Position numbers and translations under genes: made by a program. Below, in pieces: positions 26,775 to 35,687 of a stretch of 49,110 nucleotides of DNA (within the stretch, counting starts at the first letter, position 1; each line of letters opens with the position of its first letter). The notes under the pieces were generated by a model. That model saw only the letters and a list, made by a program, of their open reading frames with translations. It was not told where the DNA came from and made no database searches. The stretch is from NCBI GenBank assembly GCA_945861515.1, contig CAMAVA010000006.1, positions 1-49,110 on the forward strand, given 5' to 3'. The stretch is from Brevundimonas vancanneytii. GTDB lineage: Bacteria > Pseudomonadota > Alphaproteobacteria > Caulobacterales > Caulobacteraceae.

Positions 26775-28172
26775 ATGGCTCAGTACGACGTCGTCATCAT
26801 CGGGGGCGGCCCCGGCGGCTACAATGCGGCGATCCGCGCCGGTCAGCTCGGGCTGAAGGTGGCCTGTGTCGAGGGCCGGGGCGTTCTGGGCGGCACCTGC
26901 CTGAATGTCGGCTGCATGCCCTCCAAAGCCCTGCTGCATGCCTCCGAGATGTATGACGCCGCCAAGGGCGAGTTCGCCATCCTTGGCATCGAGGTCATGC
27001 CCCGCCTCAACCTGGGTCAGATGATGACCCAGAAGGCCGACAGCGTCTCGGCCCTGACCAAGGGCATCGAGTTCCTCTTCAAGAAGAACAAGGCCGACTA
27101 CATCAGGGGCTGGGGCCGGATCGACGGTCCGGGACGGGTGGTGGTCAAGCGCGAGGACGGCGCCGAACAGGTGCTGGAAGCGAAAAACATCGTCATCGCC
27201 ACGGGGTCCGAGCCTTCTCCCCTGCCGGGCGTGGTGGTGGACCAGAAGAGGATTGTCGATTCCACCGGCGCCCTGTCGCTCGGCGAGGTCCCGGGGTCCC
27301 TGGTGGTCATCGGCGCCGGCATCATCGGGCTGGAGCTGGGCTCGGTCTGGCGCCGCCTGGGCGCCCAGGTGACGGTCATCGAATACCTGCCCCGCATCTG
27401 CCCCGGCATGGACGAGGAAACCGCCAAGACCTTCCAGCGCGCCCTGACCAAGCAGGGCCTCAAGTTCCAGCTGGGCTCCAAGGTCACCTCCGCCGTCGCG
27501 GGCGAGACGGGCGTGGAGCTGACAATGGCCCCGGTGACGGGCGGCGACAGCCAGACCCTGAAGGCCGATTATATCCTGCTGGCCGTCGGTCGTCGGGCCT
27601 ACACGGCCGGTCTGGGCCTCGAAACCGTCGGGATCGTGCCGGACGGCCGGGGCGTGATCGATACAGATCACTTCCGCACCAGCGCGCCCGGAATCTGGGC
27701 CATCGGCGATGTGGTCCACGGTCCCATGCTGGCCCACAAGGCCGAAGAGGATGCCGTGGCCTGTATCGAGCTGATCGCCGGCAAGGCAGGTCATGTTGAC
27801 TATGATCTGGTGCCAAGCGTCGTCTACACCGCCCCGGAAGTCGCCTGGGTCGGCAAGACCGAGGAACAGCTCAAGGCGGATGGCGTCGCCTACAAGGCCG
27901 GCAAGTTCCCCTTCACCGCCAACAGCCGCGCCAAGATCAACCACGAGACCGATGGTTTCGTGAAGGTGCTGGCCGACGCCAAGACCGACCGCATCCTGGG
28001 CGTTCACATGGTCGGGCCCCAGGCCGGCGAGATGATCGGAGAATACTGCGTGGCCATGGCCTTCGGCGCGGCCAGCGAAGATATCGCCCGCATCTGTCAT
28101 CCCCATCCCACCCGCTCCGAGGCCGGCCGGCAGGCCGCCATGGGGGTCGAGGGCTGGACGATGCAGGCCTGA
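26775..28172 (+). CDS. lpdA: Dihydrolipoamide dehydrogenase (E3)
   Basis: A 465-residue FAD flavoprotein that reoxidises the dihydrolipoyl arm of the 2-oxoacid dehydrogenase complexes with NAD+. It starts MAQYDVVIIGGGPGGYNAA (FAD-binding GxGxxG), with the redox pair C42/C47 in GGTCLNVGCMPSKAL, the NAD-binding VVIGAGIIGLELGSVWRRLG (about 179-198), IWAIGDVVHGPMLAHKAEE and the C-terminal catalytic HPHPTRSEA. AAGGAAG at about 26759-26765 is a well-placed ribosome site for the ATG at 26775. The same frame stays open without a stop back to 26484, adding 97 residues with two hydrophobic helices; see the findings. Confidence 0.96.
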   Translation: MAQYDVVIIGGGPGGYNAAIRAGQLGLKVACVEGRGVLGGTCLNVGCMPSKALLHASEMYDAAKGEFAILGIEVMPRLNLGQMMTQKADSVSALTKGIEFLFKKNKADYIRGWGRIDGPGRVVVKREDGAEQVLEAKNIVIATGSEPSPLPGVVVDQKRIVDSTGALSLGEVPGSLVVIGAGIIGLELGSVWRRLGAQVTVIEYLPRICPGMDEETAKTFQRALTKQGLKFQLGSKVTSAVAGETGVELTMAPVTGGDSQTLKADYILLAVGRRAYTAGLGLETVGIVPDGRGVIDTDHFRTSAPGIWAIGDVVHGPMLAHKAEEDAVACIELIAGKAGHVDYDLVPSVVYTAPEVAWVGKTEEQLKADGVAYKAGKFPFTANSRAKINHETDGFVKVLADAKTDRILGVHMVGPQAGEMIGEYCVAMAFGAASEDIARICHPHPTRSEAGRQAAMGVEGWTMQA

Positions 28173-28242
28173 TCCCGGCGCTTCCCAGGACGGGTCAAAC
28201 CGGCCTAACCTGACGCCAACAGGGTTGCAGGGGAAACGACAG

Positions 28243-29166
28243 ATGGACAGCGGCGATCAGACCTGGCGGGATCCCGAGATCGGGATGGTGCGCGATCTCA
28301 ATGCGGCCACCCTGCCGCCGGCCGGCGCGCCAGCGCCGGACTGGCAGACCCGTCGCACCGGCATGGACGGCTTCGGCGAGATGGCGTCCCTGCCTGAAGG
28401 CTGCCTGAAGATCGAGGTCGATATCGAGGGCATGCCGGCCGAGGGCCTCGCCCCCGTCAACGCTGACGACAGCCGCACGATCCTCTATCTGCATGGCGGC
28501 GGCTACTGCATCGGCAGTCCGCGCAGCCATCGTCCCACCGTGGCGCGGCTGGCCTCCGAGGCGGGCTGTACGGCTCTGGTTCCCGACTACCGCATGGGCC
28601 CTGAAGCTCCCTTCCCGGCCGCCGTCGAGGATGGCGTCAAGGCCTGGCGCCACCTTCTGGACGCCGGCCTGGACCCGGCGCGGATGGTCATTGCCGGCGA
28701 TTCAGCCGGCGGCGGCCTGACCCTGGCCACGGCCCTGGCGGCGCGGGAGGCCGGCCTGCCGCAGCCTGGCGGCCTGTTCTGCATCAGCCCCTGGGCCAAT
28801 CTGGCGCAGCAGGGCCGGTCCTATGCGGCCCTGGCCGCCCTGGACCCGATGATCACGGTGGAGGGTCTCGACGAGTTTGCCGCCGCCTATCTGGCCGGGG
28901 CGGATGCGGCCAACCCCCTGGCCTCGCCGGCCCTGGCCGACTTCACAGGCCTGGCCCCCATCCTGATCCATGTCGGGGGCGCGGAGGTCCTGCTGTCGGA
29001 CTCCATCGCCGTCGCCGAACAGGCCGGCATTGCCGGGGTGGATGTGCGGCTGGAGATCTGGCCCGAGATGATCCATGTCTGGCATGCTTGGTCCGGCCAG
29101 CTGACCGCCGCCCGCCGCGCCATCACCTCGGCGGGAGCCTGGATCCGGGACAAGACGGGCGGATAG
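28243..29166 (+). CDS. Alpha/beta hydrolase of the hormone-sensitive lipase family
   Basis: A 307-residue esterase. The family oxyanion motif is YLHGGGYCIGSPRSH (about 83-97) and the nucleophile is in VIAGDSAGGGLTLATAL (about 147-163). The acid and base regions are GGAEVLLSDS and PEMIHVWHAWSG near the C-terminus. The start ATG at 28243 has GGGGAA about 10 bases upstream. Members (carboxylesterases, heroin- and brefeldin-esterase types) hydrolyse short acyl esters; the substrate is not known. It converges with the pstS-like gene. Confidence 0.9.
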   Translation: MDSGDQTWRDPEIGMVRDLNAATLPPAGAPAPDWQTRRTGMDGFGEMASLPEGCLKIEVDIEGMPAEGLAPVNADDSRTILYLHGGGYCIGSPRSHRPTVARLASEAGCTALVPDYRMGPEAPFPAAVEDGVKAWRHLLDAGLDPARMVIAGDSAGGGLTLATALAAREAGLPQPGGLFCISPWANLAQQGRSYAALAALDPMITVEGLDEFAAAYLAGADAANPLASPALADFTGLAPILIHVGGAEVLLSDSIAVAEQAGIAGVDVRLEIWPEMIHVWHAWSGQLTAARRAITSAGAWIRDKTGG

Positions 29167-29188
29167 GCCGCCAACCGGTGCGCAGCCC

Positions 29189-30232
29189 CTATTTCAGCGG
29201 CTTGTCCATGGCCGCGCCGGACTTGACCTTCTGCTTGACCTGTTCGTGCAGGGCCGGCGGAAGCGGGATCAGGCCGCGTTCCTGGAGATAGCCGCCCCGG
29301 CCTGTCGCTGAATCCGAGACATACTCCCGGACAAAGGCCCGCAGGCCCGGCGTCAGGTCGAGCCGGGACTTCTTGACATAGATGAAGAGCGACCGCGACA
29401 GCGGATACTGACCGCTGGCGATGGTCTGAAGGCTGGGCTTGACCCCGTCGATGGTGGCGACCTTCACCTTGTCCATGTTCTCTTCATAGAAAAAATAGCC
29501 GAACACCCCGGCTGACCCCGGTGTCTTGGTCAGGGTCTGGACGATGGCATTGTCGTTCTCGCCCGCATCGATCCAGCCGTCGTTGCGCAGGGGATCGACC
29601 ATGGCCTTGAAGGCCTTTTCGTCGTCCTTTTTCATGGCGTTCAGGGCTTCGAACCGTTGGGCGCCATGTTCGATCCCCAGTTCCAGAAACGCGTCCCGGG
29701 TGCCGCTGGTCGGGGGCGGGCCATAGACCAGGATCCGGGTCGGTGGCAGGCCGGCGCCGATCTGGGACCAGACCTTGTAGGGATTGGGCCGGGATTTGCC
29801 CTGGCGCAGCACCTGGGCCGACAGCGCCAGATAGAGGTGTTCCAGCTTCATGTTGAAGTCAGGCGCGCGCTTGTCCATGGCCATGACGATGCCGTCATAG
29901 CCGACCTTGATCTCGATGATGTCCGTGACGCCATTTTTCGCGCAGGTCTCGAATTCGGAGGCCTTCAGGGGCCGCGAGGCGTTGGCAATATCCGGGAAAT
30001 CATCTCCGGCGCCGCCGCAGAACAGCTTGATGCCGCCGCCGGTCCCCAGGCTCTCGACCTTGGGCGTCTTGCTGCCGCTCTTGCGGGCGAAGTTCTCGGC
30101 CACCCGGGTGGTGTAGGGAAACACGGTGGAGGAACCGGCCGCCCAGACATAGTCCCGGGCGGCGTTGGCGGCGCCGGCCGCAGAGACGGCCAGGCCGAAG
30201 GCAGCGACAGCCAGAAGTCTCTTCATTGTCAT
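29189..30232 (-). CDS. PstS-like phosphate-binding protein
   Basis: A 347-residue periplasmic substrate-binding protein. The start at 30232 (MTMKRLLAVAAFGLAVSAAG then AANA, Sec signal) is supported by AGAGGA about 10 bases before it. The mature chain has the phosphate-binding pattern AAGSSTVFPYTTRVAENFA, ESLGTGGGIKLFC, IANASRPLK, YDGIVMAM, PPPTSGTRDAFLELG and ENDNAIVQTL. It matches the PBP-like PstS group. It is the fourth gene of the phnCDE operon, 76 bases behind phnE, while no pstCAB is seen. It may widen the substrate range of the transporter or scavenge phosphate. Confidence 0.88.
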   Translation of the reverse strand: MTMKRLLAVAAFGLAVSAAGAANAARDYVWAAGSSTVFPYTTRVAENFARKSGSKTPKVESLGTGGGIKLFCGGAGDDFPDIANASRPLKASEFETCAKNGVTDIIEIKVGYDGIVMAMDKRAPDFNMKLEHLYLALSAQVLRQGKSRPNPYKVWSQIGAGLPPTRILVYGPPPTSGTRDAFLELGIEHGAQRFEALNAMKKDDEKAFKAMVDPLRNDGWIDAGENDNAIVQTLTKTPGSAGVFGYFFYEENMDKVKVATIDGVKPSLQTIASGQYPLSRSLFIYVKKSRLDLTPGLRAFVREYVSDSATGRGGYLQERGLIPLPPALHEQVKQKVKSGAAMDKPLK

Positions 30233-30308
30233 GTCCGGGTTGTTCCTCTGGGCCATCGGTCCTTAGGGCCGGACCGTGAAGTTTCCACGACAGGCCAGCG
30301 ACGCCGAC

Positions 30309-31121
30309 CTACAGAAGGCGGCTGCGGATGGCCTGGGAGATCAGGTCGATCATCGAGACGGCGACAATGATGACGATGACGATGGCGGCCGTCTGGCTGA
30401 ATTCGAAGCCATTGATGGAATCAAACAGCACCTGGCCGATTCCGCCAGCCCCGATCAGACCCAGGACTGTTGCGCCTCGGGCGTTGGATTCAACCCTGTA
30501 GAGGGCATAGGAGGTCCAGAGCGGCGCCACCTGGGGGATCACCCCCCACATGATCTCGTGCAGCGGAGCGGCGCCCGTGGCCCGCACCCCTTCGACGGGT
30601 CCCCGTTCGATGGATTCCACCGCTTCCGAAAACAGCTTGCCCAGAACGCCGCCGGTATTGACCGCCAGGGCCATGACCCCGGCAAAGGGCCCGAGGCCGA
30701 CCGTCACCACAAAAAGGGCCCCCACCACAAGTTCAGGGATGGAGCGCTGGATATCCAGAAGCCGGCGGATCGGCTGCTGCACCCAGATGGGTGCGATGTT
30801 CCTGGCGCCGGCCAGGCCGAGGGGGACGGCAATGATGATGGCCAGAAAGGTGCCCCAGAGGGCCATCTGGACCGTCAGCCACATGGCCGAGACATAGGTC
30901 CGCCACTGCGAGAAATCGGGTTGCAGGAACTGCCCCCCGAACTTGCCCATGCGGTTGGAGCCGGAAAACAGATCGCCGAACCGGAAGATTTCCGCCGCCT
31001 GGAAACTTGCCACCAGCAGGGCGACCACCCCGCCCCAGATCAGGATGTCGAAGATCCAGTTGGTCAGGCTGCGCCGGGGCGGCGCCGGGACCGTGTCCGG
31101 CTTTGGCGTCCGGGTCTCCAT
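30309..31121 (-). CDS. phnE: Phosphonate-type ABC transporter permease
   Basis: A 270-residue inner-membrane permease with about six helices. After a polar N-terminal tail come WGGVVALLVASFQAAEIF, WLTVQMALWGTFLAIIIAVP and LGLAGARN, then the typical RRLLDIQRSIPELVVGALFV (about 136-155). The coupling region is EGVRATGAAPLHEIMWGVIP with GLIGAGGIGQVLFDSI near the C-terminus, as in PhnE. Its ATG shares one base with the phnD stop at 31121, so translation is coupled. Confidence 0.92.
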   Translation of the reverse strand: METRTPKPDTVPAPPRRSLTNWIFDILIWGGVVALLVASFQAAEIFRFGDLFSGSNRMGKFGGQFLQPDFSQWRTYVSAMWLTVQMALWGTFLAIIIAVPLGLAGARNIAPIWVQQPIRRLLDIQRSIPELVVGALFVVTVGLGPFAGVMALAVNTGGVLGKLFSEAVESIERGPVEGVRATGAAPLHEIMWGVIPQVAPLWTSYALYRVESNARGATVLGLIGAGGIGQVLFDSINGFEFSQTAAIVIVIIVAVSMIDLISQAIRSRLL

Positions 31122-32137
31122 CAGTTGGCCGGCACGCCGCTCTTGGCCTCAAGTGCGGCCTGCTCGGTGATCACCTGGTCCAGGCGGGCCTGGGCCTCGG
31201 CAATCTTCGCCTTGTCGCCGCCCTTGGTGGCCTCGCTGAGAAGCTCCGTGGCCTCCATGCGCCGGACCGGCAACAGGTGGGTGTTGTCGGCCGGTTTGAA
31301 CCCGCCCATGGACAGCTGCTTCAGGTTGGCCTTCTGGCGGTCCGCTTCCGGCCCCTCGCCCTGTCCATAGGTCAGGAAGAACTGCCGCAGCTTTTCCTTG
31401 ACCACCGGGTCCAGGTCCTTGCGCCAGACCAGCGGATCCTCGGGAATGGTGGGGGAGGTCCAGATCACCCTGACCTGTCCGGCCTGGGCCTGTCCCCTGG
31501 CGGCATTGAGGGCCAGGGAGGTCGAGTTGTTGGTGGCGGCGTCCAGGGTCCCATTGGCCACGGCGAACAGGTTGGTCTGGTGGTTGGCCGACCGGACGGT
31601 CTTGAAGCAGGTCTCGGGGTCGATCCCCCGGGGCGAGAAGAGATAGGTCTTGGGCGCCAGGGTGCCGGAGGTCGACTTGGCGTCGCCAATGCCGAAGTTC
31701 AGGCTGCGATCGCAGGTCAGAAGCTGGTCGATACCGGTGATCGGGCTGGTCTTCGGCACGATGATCACCGACTGGTAGCCGTCGGTTCCGGACGGATCGA
31801 AGGTGCGGGCAAAGACCTCGCCATTGGACCGGCGAACGGCCTCCAGGCCCGACTGGTTGGAAAACCAGCCCAGGTCGGTCTTGCCCGCGCCCATGGCCTC
31901 GACCAGCAGGGAATAGTTGTTGAGGAAATAGGGCCGGATCTTCAGGCCGGTGTTCTTTTCCATGTCGGCCAGGATCGGGGTCCAGTAGCCCTGCATGTTC
32001 TGGGCGGACTCCGTGGACAGGATCGAGAAGATCACTTCCTTGCGGGTCTCCACCGGCTTGGACTCGCCGCAGCCCGCCAGCACCAGGCTGGCCGCGAGGC
32101 TCGCCCCGAGGCCCGCAAACAGTCGCCTGTTGATCAT
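31121..32137 (-). CDS. phnD: Phosphonate/phosphite-type substrate-binding lipoprotein
   Basis: A 338-residue binding protein with the lipobox LVLAGC (Cys about residue 23), so it is membrane-tethered in the periplasm. The PhnD pattern is clear: [96 protein letters not shown] and [20 protein letters not shown]. Relatives bind 2-aminoethylphosphonate, phosphite or methylphosphonate; the ligand cannot be chosen from sequence alone. It overlaps phnC by four bases (ATGA). Confidence 0.92.
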   Translation of the reverse strand: MINRRLFAGLGASLAASLVLAGCGESKPVETRKEVIFSILSTESAQNMQGYWTPILADMEKNTGLKIRPYFLNNYSLLVEAMGAGKTDLGWFSNQSGLEAVRRSNGEVFARTFDPSGTDGYQSVIIVPKTSPITGIDQLLTCDRSLNFGIGDAKSTSGTLAPKTYLFSPRGIDPETCFKTVRSANHQTNLFAVANGTLDAATNNSTSLALNAARGQAQAGQVRVIWTSPTIPEDPLVWRKDLDPVVKEKLRQFFLTYGQGEGPEADRQKANLKQLSMGGFKPADNTHLLPVRRMEATELLSEATKGGDKAKIAEAQARLDQVITEQAALEAKSGVPAN

Positions 32138-32928
32138 TGGGGTGCTCCTTCCCAGAAGACGTCTTCGAACTCAGGACCGTAGATGTCGATAAGCCGGGCC
32201 TTGTCCAGACCCGTGGACGGACCGTCATAGACCAGCCGTCCGGCTTTCAGGGCCACGACACGGTCGCAATAGCGCAGGGCGTAGTCCACCTGATGCAGGG
32301 TCACCAGGACCGTCAGGCCGTCGGTCCGGTTCAGGTCCCGCAGGATATCCATGACCTTGCGGGCCGAGACCGGGTCCAGGCTGGCCACCGGCTCGTCGGC
32401 CAGGATGACCTTGGCCTTCTGGACCAGGGCCCGGGCGATGGCGCCGCGCTGTTGCTGGCCGCCCGACAGGGTATTGGCCCGCTGGGTCGCGTAGTCCGAG
32501 ACGCCCACCCTGTGCAGCGCCTGCATGGCCGAGAGCCGGGTTTCCGTCGGCCAGAGCCCGAGCAGGCCCTGCAGGAAACTGATCCGGCCCAGAGCGCCGA
32601 GAACCACATTGGTGAACAGGGACAGCCGGCCGACAAGATTGAAGCTCTGGGCGATGAACCCGATCCGGACCCGCGCCCGACGCATGCGGTCGGTCAGTCG
32701 GCCGCCGGACTGCACGTCGTCGCCAAACGCCGTAATCACCCCGCTGCCGGCGTCGATGGTCTGCAGGCCGCTGATGGAGCGAAGCAGGGTGGATTTGCCG
32801 GATCCCGACGGCCCGATCAGCGCCACCATCTCGCCCCGGGCGATCTCGATCGACACGCCATCAAGAGCCCGCCGGGTCCCAAAGGTCTTGGCGACATCGC
32901 GAATCGAAAGAACGGCTTCAGACGTCAT
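32134..32928 (-). CDS. phnC: Phosphonate-type ABC transporter ATP-binding protein
   Basis: A 264-residue ATPase. Walker A is GPSGSGKST (about 39-47), the Q loop is [20 protein letters not shown], the signature LSGGQQQR lies near 154-161, Walker B is VILADEP and the switch is [16 protein letters not shown]. The [15 protein letters not shown] stretch is typical of PhnC. It is the first gene of the phnC-phnD-phnE-pstS-like operon. The 272-base gap to the divergent odc gene contains no clear Pho box on either strand. Confidence 0.93.
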   Translation of the reverse strand: MTSEAVLSIRDVAKTFGTRRALDGVSIEIARGEMVALIGPSGSGKSTLLRSISGLQTIDAGSGVITAFGDDVQSGGRLTDRMRRARVRIGFIAQSFNLVGRLSLFTNVVLGALGRISFLQGLLGLWPTETRLSAMQALHRVGVSDYATQRANTLSGGQQQRGAIARALVQKAKVILADEPVASLDPVSARKVMDILRDLNRTDGLTVLVTLHQVDYALRYCDRVVALKAGRLVYDGPSTGLDKARLIDIYGPEFEDVFWEGAPQ

Positions 32929-33200
32929 GGTTCTGGTCGTCGTCCCGGTTCATCAGAGGGGCTGCCAAGGCGCCTGGAGGATGGTCGCCAAGGGTTACGC
33001 CAAACAGCCTTTGTCCTGCAACCTAGCGCCCCAAACCGATCCGCGAAACCGGGTTGAAAATGCAAGTTGGAACCGGGGGTCCAAAACCGCTTTACACGCC
33101 GGGCCATTTGCCCCATATGCGCCGGTCTCCGGCGGACCCCGTTGTCCATTGCGCTGCTAACGCCGGTCTGGGTTCAACTGCTAACAGGGGGCTACGTGAA

Positions 33201-34454
33201 TTGCACACGTACCATAAACCCCTGGACCTGGTCCGTGAGCGGTCTCCGGAACGTCCCGTCGCCCTTGTGCGACGTGACGCCGTAGCCACTGCGGCGCGCT
33301 GGTTCCAGGACAAGTTTGCCGGTGACGTTCTCTACGCTGTGAAGGCGAACCCTTCACCGTGGGTGATCGAAACCCTGGCTCAAAACGGTGTCACCGGGTT
33401 CGACGTCGCGTCGATACCCGAGGTGAAGCTCGTGGCCGAACATGCGCCTGGCGCACGGATGGCCTTCATGCATCCGGTGAAAAGCCGGCGTTCGATTTCG
33501 GAAGCCTATTTCGATTTCGGCGTCCGCACCTTCGCCTTCGACTGCCAGGACGAACTGGTCAAGATCCTGGACGCCACTGGCGGCGCCCGGGACCTGAACC
33601 TGATCGTCCGGATGGTGGTCGATGCCGAGGGCGCCAACTTCTCCCTGTCGGGGAAGTTCGGGGTCTCGTCGCATGACGCCCCGCCCCTGCTGCTGGCCGC
33701 CCGCCGGGCGACCCAGGCGCAGATGGGCGTGTCCTTCCATGTTGGCAGCCAGTGCATGCGGCCCACCGCCTACCAGGCCGCCATGGCCCAGGTCGGCCGC
33801 AGCCTGATCCGCGCCGGCGTCTTCGCCGATGTGGTGGATGTCGGCGGCGGTTTCCCGTCCATCTATCCCGGCATGATCCCGCCGGACATGGACGACTATT
33901 TCGGCGCCATCGAGCGGGGCTTCAACGAGATGCCCGTCTCGGAAACCACCCAGCTGTGGTGCGAGCCTGGCCGGGCTCTGGTGGCGGAATCCACCTCGAT
34001 CCTCACCCGGGTCGAGCTGCGCAAGTCGGACGCCCTCTATCTGAATGACGGGTCCTACGGCTCGCTGTTCGATGCGGCCCATGTGAAATGGCCCTTCCCG
34101 GTCAAGCTTTACCGGGGTCAGGGCGAGGCCGCCAATGAGGTGGAAGGCGAGCTCAAGCCCTTCCGCTTCTATGGCCCGACCTGCGATTCCATCGACCATA
34201 TGCCAGGACCCTTCTGGCTGCCGGCCGATATCCAGGAAGGCGACTATATCGAGATCGGCATGATGGGCGCCTATGGCGTCGCCATGTCGACCCGCTTCAA
34301 CGGCTTTGGCGACACCGAGACCGTCGAGGTTTCCGATGCGCCCATGGCCTCGATGTTCGGCCTGGCGCGGCGCTCCATCCCGGTGCCGAGGGCCGAGCCC
34401 AGCAATGTCGTCCGGCTGTCACGACCCAAGAGCAAGAAGCGCCGGAAAAAGTAG
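33201..34454 (+). CDS. Ornithine decarboxylase (PLP fold III), probable TTG start
   Basis: A 417-residue decarboxylase that makes putrescine from ornithine. PLP binds K48 in VLYAVKANPSPWV. FDVASIPEVKLV, FMHPVKSRRSI, SFHVGSQCM, VDVGGGFPSIYPG, WCEPGRALVAES and the catalytic C328 in YGPTCDSIDHMP follow in the standard order. The TTG at 33201 gives (M)HTYHKPLDLVRERSP, the expected N-terminus, with AGGGGGC about 10 bases upstream. The frame is open further upstream (a TTG at 33054), but that part is not family-like. Lysine as an alternative substrate cannot be excluded. The C-terminus ends in a basic KKRRKK-type tail. Confidence 0.9.
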   Translation: MHTYHKPLDLVRERSPERPVALVRRDAVATAARWFQDKFAGDVLYAVKANPSPWVIETLAQNGVTGFDVASIPEVKLVAEHAPGARMAFMHPVKSRRSISEAYFDFGVRTFAFDCQDELVKILDATGGARDLNLIVRMVVDAEGANFSLSGKFGVSSHDAPPLLLAARRATQAQMGVSFHVGSQCMRPTAYQAAMAQVGRSLIRAGVFADVVDVGGGFPSIYPGMIPPDMDDYFGAIERGFNEMPVSETTQLWCEPGRALVAESTSILTRVELRKSDALYLNDGSYGSLFDAAHVKWPFPVKLYRGQGEAANEVEGELKPFRFYGPTCDSIDHMPGPFWLPADIQEGDYIEIGMMGAYGVAMSTRFNGFGDTETVEVSDAPMASMFGLARRSIPVPRAEPSNVVRLSRPKSKKRRKK

Positions 34455-34474
34455 TCCGCGTTTTTAACCCTATG

Positions 34475-34506
34475 CCGCAGGCCCGTCGCTCCGTCCGGGC
34501 CTGCGG
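34475..34506 (+). other. Perfect 11-bp hairpin between odc and the DHS-like gene
   Basis: CCGCAGGCCCG (34475-34485) pairs fully with CGGGCCTGCGG (34496-34506) around a ten-base loop. It has no T-run behind it and lies 49 bases before the next start codon. It may attenuate or stabilise the dicistronic message. Confidence 0.6.
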
Positions 34507-34554
34507 AGCAATGCCATTGGACGGGCGCTCAAAACCAAAGGGAAACCTGAAGCG

Positions 34555-35601
34555 ATGAACGCTCCTGTTCCAAACACCAAGGCCCAGCTGCTCACCAACA
34601 TCGTCGAGCATGTCGACATCACCAGCTTCGATGCCCGTCCGATCATCGATTCCATGCGCAAGATGAGCTTCTCCAGCCGCGACACGGCCCGGGCGGCGGA
34701 CATTCTCAACATGGCGCTGGAAGACAAGGACTGCTCGCCCTGGCTGATCCTGGCCGGATCCACCTCGGCCGGCGGCTGCATGCATGTCTATCGCGACATG
34801 GTGAAGTTCGGGATGATCGACGCCGTGGTCGCCACTGGCGCCTCGATTATCGACATGGACTTCTTCGAGGCCCTTGGCTTCAAGCACTACCAGGCCGCCG
34901 GCCCGGTGGACGACAATGTCCTGCGCGAGAACTATATCGACCGCATCTACGACACCTATATCGACGAGGAAGAGCTCCAGGCCTGTGACCACACGATCCT
35001 GGAGATCACCAACAGCCTCGAGCCCCGCCCCTATTCCAGCCGGGAATTCATCTGGGAGATCGGCAAGTGGCTGGCCGCCGGCAATGCGAAGAAGCCCGGC
35101 AGCCTGATCCAGACCGCCTATGAAGAGGGCGTGCCGATCTTCTGCCCGGCCTTTGTCGACAGCTCGGCGGGCTTCGGCCTGGTCAAGCACCAGAAGGAAC
35201 GGATCGCCGCCAAGACGCCCTATCTCAGCATCGACGCCGTAGCCGACTTCCGCGAACTGACCGACATCAAGATCGCGGCGGGCACCACGGGCCTGTTCAT
35301 GGTCGGCGGCGGGGTGCCCAAGAACTTCGCCCAGGACACCGTGGTCTGCGCCGAGATCCTCGGCGTCGAGGCGGACATGCACAAGTACGCTGTCCAGATC
35401 ACCGTCGCCGATGTTCGCGACGGCGCCTGTTCGTCCTCGACTCTCAAGGAAGCCGCCAGCTGGGGCAAGGTGGACACCACCTTCGAACAGATGGTCTTTG
35501 CCGAGGCGACCACCGTCGTGCCCCTGATCGGCTCTGACGCCTATCACCGCGGCGCCTGGAAGACCCGCCAGCCGCGGCGCTGGGCCAAGCTGTTCGCCTG
35601 A
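34555..35601 (+). CDS. speY: Deoxyhypusine-synthase-like protein, probable homospermidine synthase
   Basis: A 348-residue NAD-dependent protein of the deoxyhypusine synthase family. The family motifs are ILAGSTSAGGCMHVYRDMV (about 66-84), VVATGASIIDMDFFEALG, CPAFVDSSAGFGL, GGGVPKNFAQDT and the active lysine K305 in EAASWGKVD, which corresponds to the SWGK lysine of eukaryotic DHS. Bacteria lack eIF5A, so the true role is different. The Anabaena homologue (SpeY) makes homospermidine from spermidine and putrescine. The ornithine decarboxylase next door would supply putrescine, which fits. The symbol is assigned by this analogy. Confidence 0.8.
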   Translation: MNAPVPNTKAQLLTNIVEHVDITSFDARPIIDSMRKMSFSSRDTARAADILNMALEDKDCSPWLILAGSTSAGGCMHVYRDMVKFGMIDAVVATGASIIDMDFFEALGFKHYQAAGPVDDNVLRENYIDRIYDTYIDEEELQACDHTILEITNSLEPRPYSSREFIWEIGKWLAAGNAKKPGSLIQTAYEEGVPIFCPAFVDSSAGFGLVKHQKERIAAKTPYLSIDAVADFRELTDIKIAAGTTGLFMVGGGVPKNFAQDTVVCAEILGVEADMHKYAVQITVADVRDGACSSSTLKEAASWGKVDTTFEQMVFAEATTVVPLIGSDAYHRGAWKTRQPRRWAKLFA

Positions 35602-35607
35602 CCAGGT

Positions 35608-35636
35608 CCCGGCGCGGCGGTTGCGTCCGCGCCGGG
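35608..35636 (+). other. Ten-bp hairpin after the DHS-like gene
   Basis: CCCGGCGCGG (35608-35617) and CCGCGCCGGG (35627-35636) pair perfectly around a nine-base loop, starting seven bases after the stop codon. No T-run follows, so it is a possible weak terminator or 3' stabiliser. Confidence 0.5.
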
Positions 35637-35687
35637 AAAGCGCAAGATTTGGGGATCGGCCTGGCAGGGCCGTCTGGAACCGGATCC

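Noticed and set aside
26388-28106. A 572-codon minus-strand frame opposite lpd
   Set aside because: Shadow of lpd with low-complexity translation and no ribosome site.
32929-33200. Pho box upstream of phnC
   Set aside because: No CTGTCAT-type direct repeat was seen on either strand.
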